Below, one piece after another: positions 15,071-18,832 of a DNA stretch of 18,832 bases (its first letter is position 1; each line of letters opens with the position of its first letter). Location of the stretch: NCBI GenBank assembly GCA_021812785.1, contig JAKAMR010000057.1, forward strand, positions 1-18,832, written 5' to 3'. Position numbers and translations under genes: made by a program. This stretch comes from Nitrospirota bacterium. GTDB taxonomy: Bacteria > Nitrospirota > Thermodesulfovibrionia > Thermodesulfovibrionales > JdFR-88. The notes beneath the pieces are model-generated. The model saw nothing but the letters and a program-made list of their open reading frames with translations. It searched no databases and was not told the DNA's origin.

Positions 15071-15076
15071 TATAAT
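15071..15076 (+). promoter_or_regulatory. Candidate -10 box for the CEHGC protein gene
   Basis: A perfect TATAAT 64 bp before the start codon; no clear -35 box 17 bp upstream. It lies just after the candidate terminator, which fits a separate transcript. Confidence 0.4.
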
Positions 15077-15140
15077 AAAAGCTCTTTTGGGTTCATTTTT
15101 TTTGGTTCTATTCAGCCTTATACAAAGGGGGTAAACTGCA

Positions 15141-15473
15141 TTGCTTCTGGATGTAACCATCGGAAAGGAGTCGCTGTCCTTGCAGATCGACGACCCTTTT
15201 CACATCGACCTGGATTCCTTTGTTGAAAGGATCGGGAATTTCGCCTCAAGCAACGGCGTAAGCATCGCGCCGCTCGATGTGCGCAATATCATTCCCAAGA
15301 TGATAAAGGGCATAGCCGGGTGCGAGCACGGATGCCCTGCAAACGCCAAGGGTTTTGTGGCGGCTGGGTTCAGCGGGTTCGATCTGGAGTACATAGAGGG
15401 CGGCATACTCTCGGCTGCGGCAAAGACCGGGGATGGCAAAGTCCTCCATCTTAAGATGTTCCCCGATTTCTAA
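15141..15473 (+). CDS. Small conserved-looking protein with CEHGC motif, unknown function
   Basis: 110 residues, soluble, acidic N-terminal half. I do not recognise the family. The start is TTG 15141 with a strong AGGGGG 8 nt upstream, better than most starts in this window, which supports a real gene. Residues 1-20 look like two beta-strands (LDVTIGKESLSLQIDDPF). The middle has a helix (SFVERIGNFASSN) and a segment KMIKGIAG leading to CEHGCPANAKGF, with C61, H63 and C65 as possible metal or redox ligands. The end is beta-rich (FDLEYIEGGILSA, KVLHLKMFPDF). It stands alone after the DUF362 iron-sulfur protein with its own candidate promoter. A role with metals or iron-sulfur chemistry is only a guess from the motif and neighbour. 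Confidence 0.7.
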   Translation: MLLDVTIGKESLSLQIDDPFHIDLDSFVERIGNFASSNGVSIAPLDVRNIIPKMIKGIAGCEHGCPANAKGFVAAGFSGFDLEYIEGGILSAAAKTGDGKVLHLKMFPDF

Positions 15474-15546
15474 GCTGGCCCTGTTCTGCTCCGGCCTGGT
15501 TCAGCCCTTCAGCCCTATCCGTCTTTTTTCAGGCTCTTCAGATTCG

Positions 15547-15587
15547 GTGTGGGGCGGGCGGCATTCGCTGCGCTTCCGCCCCAGCAC
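15547..15587. repeat. GC-rich hairpin in the 15474-15637 spacer
   Basis: TGGGGCGG (15550-15557) pairs with CCGCCCCA (15576-15583), extended by GTG/CAC across a one-base bulge. No T-run follows on either strand, so it is not itself a clear terminator. Confidence 0.45.
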
Positions 15588-15594
15588 AAAAAAA

Positions 15595-15632
15595 CCGTAA
15601 GAGCCCTTTTTTAAAGGGCCGCGGCTTTTTTT
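15595..15632. terminator. Probable bidirectional terminator between convergent genes
   Basis: A perfect stem GCCCTTT/AAAGGGC (15603-15609 with 15613-15619) with a 3-nt loop, extended by CCG/CGG. T-runs flank it: TTTTTTT at 15626-15632 on the plus strand and the complement of AAAAAAA at 15588-15594 on the minus strand. It lies between the CEHGC gene (+) and xerC (-), as expected for a shared terminator. Confidence 0.6.
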
Positions 15633-15637
15633 CCCGC

Positions 15638-16585
15638 TTACTCCTCACCGGCAAGCGGGTGGGCCTTGTCGTAAACGTCCATCAGGTGCGCGATGTCCAG
15701 ATGCGTGTACTTCTGTGTGGTGGAAAGGCTGGAATGGCCCAGGAGTTCCTGGATCACCCTCAGGTCGGCCCCGGCCTGAAGAAGGTGGGAGGCAAACGTG
15801 TGCCTTAGCGTGTGAGGGGTGGCCTTACGGCCCGCGAGGGCCTTTCTGGCGCACTGCACCACTACCCGTCTTATGGATCGTTCCGTCAGCCTCGTGCCGG
15901 ACCTGTTTATGAAAAGGGCACCGTCCTGGGCCGCAGCAGCGCCCGCAGGCGTATTTTTCCCTTTTCTGTCTGCCCTGCCCCTGAGGGACCTTTTAAGGAG
16001 AGAGCGCTCAAGTATGTAAGCCCGGAGCGCGGAGACCGCCTTGCTCCCGACTGGCACGAGCCTTTCTTTTTTCCCTTTCCCCCTGACCTTGCACATGCCT
16101 TCCCTCAGCGACAGGTCGTCCATGTCCAGGGCCGAAAGCTCGGCCACGCGCAGGCCGCTTGAATAAAGCAGCTCCAGTATGGCCCTGTCCCTGAGCGCCC
16201 TAAAACCGGAGGTCTCCTGGGTCTCGATGAGGGCGAAGGCCTCGTCCACGGTAAGGAACCCGGGAAGTTTTTTTTCGGGTTTCGGCGACCGCATGAGCCT
16301 TGCGGGGTTCAAGTCCGTGTGGCCCTCTCTGTTTAAAAATTTGAAAAAGGACCTGAGCGTGGAAAGCGTCCTGCCAACGGAGCTTTTTTTAAGGCCCTTG
16401 TTCACAAGCATGGCGGTAAATGCCCTGACGTCTGAGAGCTCCACGGCCTCCGGCCTTATGTTCCATTCACTAAAAAAAAGCGACAGGTCCGTCCGGTACG
16501 CCCTCAGGGTATGGGCGGAGGCGCCCTTTTCGAGCTCCATGTATTTGAGGAATTTCTCTATGAGCGCGCCGCTTTTTTCTTCCAG
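15638..16585 (-). CDS. xerC: Tyrosine recombinase XerC/XerD (start codon uncertain)
   Basis: A site-specific recombinase that resolves chromosome dimers at dif near division. Numbered from ATG 16540 (300 residues), the catalytic set is complete: R131 (SSGLRVAEL), K155 (VRGKGKKERLVP), H243 and R246 (HTLRHTFASH), H269 (LGHSSLSTTQ) and nucleophile Y278 (TQKYTHLD). An insertion of about 20 basic and Ala-rich residues lies near 183-205. ATG 16540 cuts off the conserved first helix: in-frame upstream codons read LLEEKSGALIEKFLKYMELE, matching the XerC N-terminus. No ATG, GTG or TTG exists in that extension before a TAA, but CTG at 16585 has GGAGG 5 nt upstream, so I annotate from there (315 residues). 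A frameshifted ATG at 16626 is the other option. It is the last gene of the operon. Confidence 0.93.
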   Translation of the reverse strand: MEEKSGALIEKFLKYMELEKGASAHTLRAYRTDLSLFFSEWNIRPEAVELSDVRAFTAMLVNKGLKKSSVGRTLSTLRSFFKFLNREGHTDLNPARLMRSPKPEKKLPGFLTVDEAFALIETQETSGFRALRDRAILELLYSSGLRVAELSALDMDDLSLREGMCKVRGKGKKERLVPVGSKAVSALRAYILERSLLKRSLRGRADRKGKNTPAGAAAAQDGALFINRSGTRLTERSIRRVVVQCARKALAGRKATPHTLRHTFASHLLQAGADLRVIQELLGHSSLSTTQKYTHLDIAHLMDVYDKAHPLAGEE

Positions 16586-16625
16586 GAGGGCCTCCGCTTA
16601 AAAAACCCGGGATTTCTTTTTTCCA

Positions 16626-17324
16626 TCACGAAAAAAGCCGGAAAAATATGAAGGTCAGGGCAGAGCCCAGCGCCCCGCCGGCAAGGACCTCGAAGGGATC
16701 GTGTATCTTCTTTTTAACACGGCTCCTGGCCACGGCGAAGGCCATTGCGAAGGCCATCGCGGAAACGAGAAAATTCCCTGTCAGATAGGTTATCGACACC
16801 CAGACGGAAAAGGCCAGGGCGGCATGGCCGCTTGGCATTCCGCCTGCAAGCGGGTGCCCTTTGCCGAACTTGGCCTTTAGCAGCACCACAGAGATGAGCA
16901 CGAACACAAGCGACATGAGGGCGATGTCCTGCCCGGCATGTTTTGCGACCTGGAAGCCCCGCTCGAAAAGCTTCCCGATGTACGGGTAAAGGATTATCAT
17001 GCCCACGACGGCCACCCCGCAGGAGGTGATGAACACCGCCCCGGCGGCAACGTCCTTGGCTATGCGCGCCTTTTCGCTTGGCTGCGGGCAGACTATGTCC
17101 ACCGTGGCCTCCACCGCCGTGTTGAACATCTCGGCGGCAAGCACCAGTATTACCGAAACGGCTATGACGAGGAACTCCATCCTGCTCACGCCCAGAACGA
17201 AGCTCAAGAAAAGGACCAGGAAAGCGGCATAAAAATGATAGCGCAGGTGCCTCTGGGTCTTTGCGGCATGCAGGACCCCTTCTATGGCATAGCCTGCGCT
17301 CTTAATCCATGCGTTCAAGGGCAT
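16626..17324 (-). CDS. Fused diacylglycerol/undecaprenol kinase-like and PAP2 phosphatase protein
   Basis: A 232-residue membrane protein with two lipid-phosphate domains. Residues 1-115 match the DgkA/UdpK family: AAEMFNTAVEATVD carries E65, N68 and E72 in the catalytic ExxNxxxE pattern, and KDVAAGAVF follows. Residues 125-232 are a PAP2 acid-phosphatase domain: GGMPSGHAALAFS (PSGH at 164-167) and ARSRVKKKIHDPFEVLAGG, with SRx5H ending at H208 and E212 where Asp is often found. One half adds phosphate to a lipid alcohol (diacylglycerol or undecaprenol); the other removes it. Start ATG 17324 overlaps the end of ybeY by 23 nt, with GGAAAGG 10 nt upstream. Its TGA overlaps an ATG (TGATG) at 16626, the expected start site for a downstream gene. 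The substrate cannot be read from sequence. Confidence 0.9.
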   Translation of the reverse strand: MPLNAWIKSAGYAIEGVLHAAKTQRHLRYHFYAAFLVLFLSFVLGVSRMEFLVIAVSVILVLAAEMFNTAVEATVDIVCPQPSEKARIAKDVAAGAVFITSCGVAVVGMIILYPYIGKLFERGFQVAKHAGQDIALMSLVFVLISVVLLKAKFGKGHPLAGGMPSGHAALAFSVWVSITYLTGNFLVSAMAFAMAFAVARSRVKKKIHDPFEVLAGGALGSALTFIFFRLFS

Positions 17325-17766
17325 TTAAAAGCTGCCTTTCCTTTCTCCTCATTCTGCGGGCCTCGCTTTCGCTCTTTTCGTGGTCGTAGCCAAGCAGGTG
17401 CAGGAATCCATGCACCAGGAGGCGGCTCATCTCCTCCTGAAGCGTGGCCCCGTAGAGCGCAGCGTTGTCCGCGGCCACCTCCGGGCATATCACTATCTCC
17501 CCCAGAATGAAAGGGGCACCCGGCTCCGGGCCGGAAAGCCGCTTCAGCTCTTCTGCCTCGTGGAATGGGAATGACAGGACATCGGTTGGCTTGTCCTTGC
17601 CCCTGAAGGACCGGTTCAGGGTCTTCATGCGCCCCGTGCCGGAAATGATTATCCCCAGCTCAGCTTTTTGGAGACCAGACCATCGAAGCAGCTCTAGAGA
17701 CTCTTTCCTTATCCGCCTGCTGCTTACCCGCATCCGCCTTTGGTAGTTGGCCAATTGTACCGGCAA
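17302..17766 (-). CDS. ybeY: Endoribonuclease YbeY, 16S rRNA maturation factor
   Basis: A zinc-dependent endoribonuclease needed for 16S rRNA 3'-end maturation and late ribosome quality control. 154 residues, normal for the family. The signature HGFLHLLGYDHE gives the three zinc-binding histidines, and TDVLSFPF plus LGEIVICPE are the other conserved blocks. The start is a TTG at 17766 with AGGGAGG 6 nt upstream; TTG 17754 and ATG 17733 are alternatives, the ATG having AAAGG unusually close. With the TTG, the first 107 nt lie inside the 3' end of the 7TM-HD gene in another frame. The 3' end overlaps the DgkA-PAP2 gene by 23 nt. The order HD protein, ybeY, dgkA is common in bacteria. Confidence 0.95.
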   Translation of the reverse strand: MPVQLANYQRRMRVSSRRIRKESLELLRWSGLQKAELGIIISGTGRMKTLNRSFRGKDKPTDVLSFPFHEAEELKRLSGPEPGAPFILGEIVICPEVAADNAALYGATLQEEMSRLLVHGFLHLLGYDHEKSESEARRMRRKERQLLNALERMD

Positions 17767-18832
17767 CTCCCGCCTCCCTGTCGAAATCGAACCCGGGATA
17801 GTCTATTCTCTTGTGGAGAATCCCGTTCAGGATATAGATGAAGCGCTGCTTGATCTTCTGTATGTCCTTGAGCGTAAGCTCGCAGTTGTCGAGCTGGCCC
17901 TCCAGGAATATATGGTTTATTATCTTTCCAACCAGGTTTGAAATCCGCGCCGGGGTCGGGTCTCCGAGCACCCTGGAGGCCGCCTCCACCGCGTCCGCCA
18001 TCATCACCAGGGCGGCCACTTTCGTCTGCGGCCGCGGGCCCGGATACTTGTACTGGTCCTCGTCCAGGTCCTCGGTCTTTTCCCTCGCCTTCTGGTAAAA
18101 ATAGCTGATAACGCTGTTGCCGTGGTGCTGCTGGATTATGTCCACCACCGTCCCGGGCAGCTTGTACTGCCTTGCCAGCTCCGTTCCTTCCTTCACATGG
18201 GATATCAGTATCATGCTGCTCATGTGGGGGGTGAGCCGCTCGTGCTTGCTTGCGCCTCCTGCCTGGTTTTCGACGAAATACTCTGGCATCTTTATCTTGC
18301 CTATGTCGTGATAATAGGCGCTCACCCTGGCCAGAAGCGGGTTTACCCCCACCTCCTCCGCCGCGGACTCCACCAGGTTGCCCACGATTATGCTGTGGTG
18401 ATAGGTGCCCGGGGCGGCTATCATCATGGTCTTCATGAGGGGGTGGTCCAGGTTCAAAAGCTCAAGCAGGCTTATGTCCGTGGTTACGCCGAACAGGTGC
18501 TCCAGGATGGGCAGAGCCACGGACACCGCCGCCGTCGCCGCCACCGCTCCGACTGCGGCAAAGAGGACGGCAAACCCCGCACCCTCCGTAAAGAACCTGC
18601 CGCTCCAGAGCATTATGAAAGAGGCTGTGATAACGTTCACCGCCAGAAGATAGGCCCCGCCCTTGAGTATCTCCGTCCTTTTCTTGCAGCGTATCACGCT
18701 GAAGGCCGCCGTAAGGCTGCCCATGAAGGTATAGACCGTGTAGTTGGCGTCGTGCAGCCAGAGGCCCGCAAGCAGGCTGATGACAAAGGAAAACATGATG
18801 GAGGTGTGGGAGTCGAAAAGCAGCATGGCAGA
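17660..18832 (-). CDS. 7TM-HD family phosphohydrolase (PgpH/YqfF-like), N-terminus beyond window
   Basis: C-terminal part of a large membrane protein; the frame is open to the window edge. Numbered from the internal Met at 18826: residues 8-108 hold several membrane helices (IMFSFVISLLAGLWL, GFAVLFAAVGAVAATAAVSV), followed by the HD domain. That domain shows PGTYHHSIIVGNL, YYHDIGKIKMPEYF (metal-binding H173, D174), LTPHMSSMILISH, IIQQHHGNSVISYFY and VAALVMMADAVEAASR. In Firmicutes PgpH, this architecture hydrolyses cyclic di-AMP; the same activity here is inference. The tail after FDFDREAG is Gln/Lys-rich and likely disordered, and it overlaps the ybeY start by 107 nt. The missing N-terminus would hold the extracellular 7TMR-HDED domain. 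Confidence 0.9.
   Translation of the reverse strand, partial: SAMLLFDSHTSIMFSFVISLLAGLWLHDANYTVYTFMGSLTAAFSVIRCKKRTEILKGGAYLLAVNVITASFIMLWSGRFFTEGAGFAVLFAAVGAVAATAAVSVALPILEHLFGVTTDISLLELLNLDHPLMKTMMIAAPGTYHHSIIVGNLVESAAEEVGVNPLLARVSAYYHDIGKIKMPEYFVENQAGGASKHERLTPHMSSMILISHVKEGTELARQYKLPGTVVDIIQQHHGNSVISYFYQKAREKTEDLDEDQYKYPGPRPQTKVAALVMMADAVEAASRVLGDPTPARISNLVGKIINHIFLEGQLDNCELTLKDIQKIKQRFIYILNGILHKRIDYPGFDFDREAGVAGTIGQLPKADAGKQQADKERVSRAASMVWSPKS

Overview
The window is a bacterial chromosome segment of housekeeping genes from a Gram-negative (diderm) organism. It carries a soluble lytic transglycosylase with a signal peptide, an outer-membrane beta-barrel protein and a type IV pilus/type II secretion ATPase. 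Coding sequence is GC-rich but uses AGG (Arg) and ATA (Ile) freely. That codon habit, together with the gene content, fits a Nitrospirota- or deltaproteobacteria-like lineage. This is inference: no rRNA or lineage marker is present. No phage, insertion sequence, CRISPR array or defence system is visible.

Layout. At 1-1449 (-) is most of trpE, cut by the window edge. It sits behind a strong promoter and a long leader that holds an intrinsic terminator, so an attenuator is likely. A nitroreductase gene diverges at 1817-2350, followed by tRNA-Gly(GCC) and tRNA-Cys(GCA). A cell-wall/division group follows at 2862-5533: slt, a ZapB-like coiled-coil gene and zapA. After a 309-bp spacer holding a palindromic repeat come a pilB/gspE ATPase (5843-7594, +) and a solitary nuoN (-) convergent with it. 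Divergent from nuoN is a beta-barrel gene (9181-10149), then a secreted propeller-like gene whose stop overlaps uppS, whose stop in turn overlaps cdsA. A 340-bp block of two abutting inverted-repeat elements starts exactly at the cdsA stop codon. Then come a DUF362/ferredoxin protein (13895-15022) and a small unknown protein with a CEHGC motif. The right end (15638-18832, -) is a tight overlapping operon, read right to left: 7TM-HD phosphohydrolase (partial), ybeY, a DgkA-PAP2 fusion and xerC.

Working together. Several genes serve the cell envelope: uppS makes undecaprenyl diphosphate, the DgkA-PAP2 fusion is a candidate for recycling that lipid (or phosphatidate), cdsA makes CDP-diacylglycerol, slt cleaves murein, and zapA with the ZapB-like protein supports the Z-ring.

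The observations most worth following up are the trpE leader attenuator, the xerC start (no usual start codon for its conserved first helix; either a CTG start or a frameshift from a coupled ATG), and the family of MITE-like elements, one of which supplies the cdsA stop codon. I did not find an obviously new multi-gene system.
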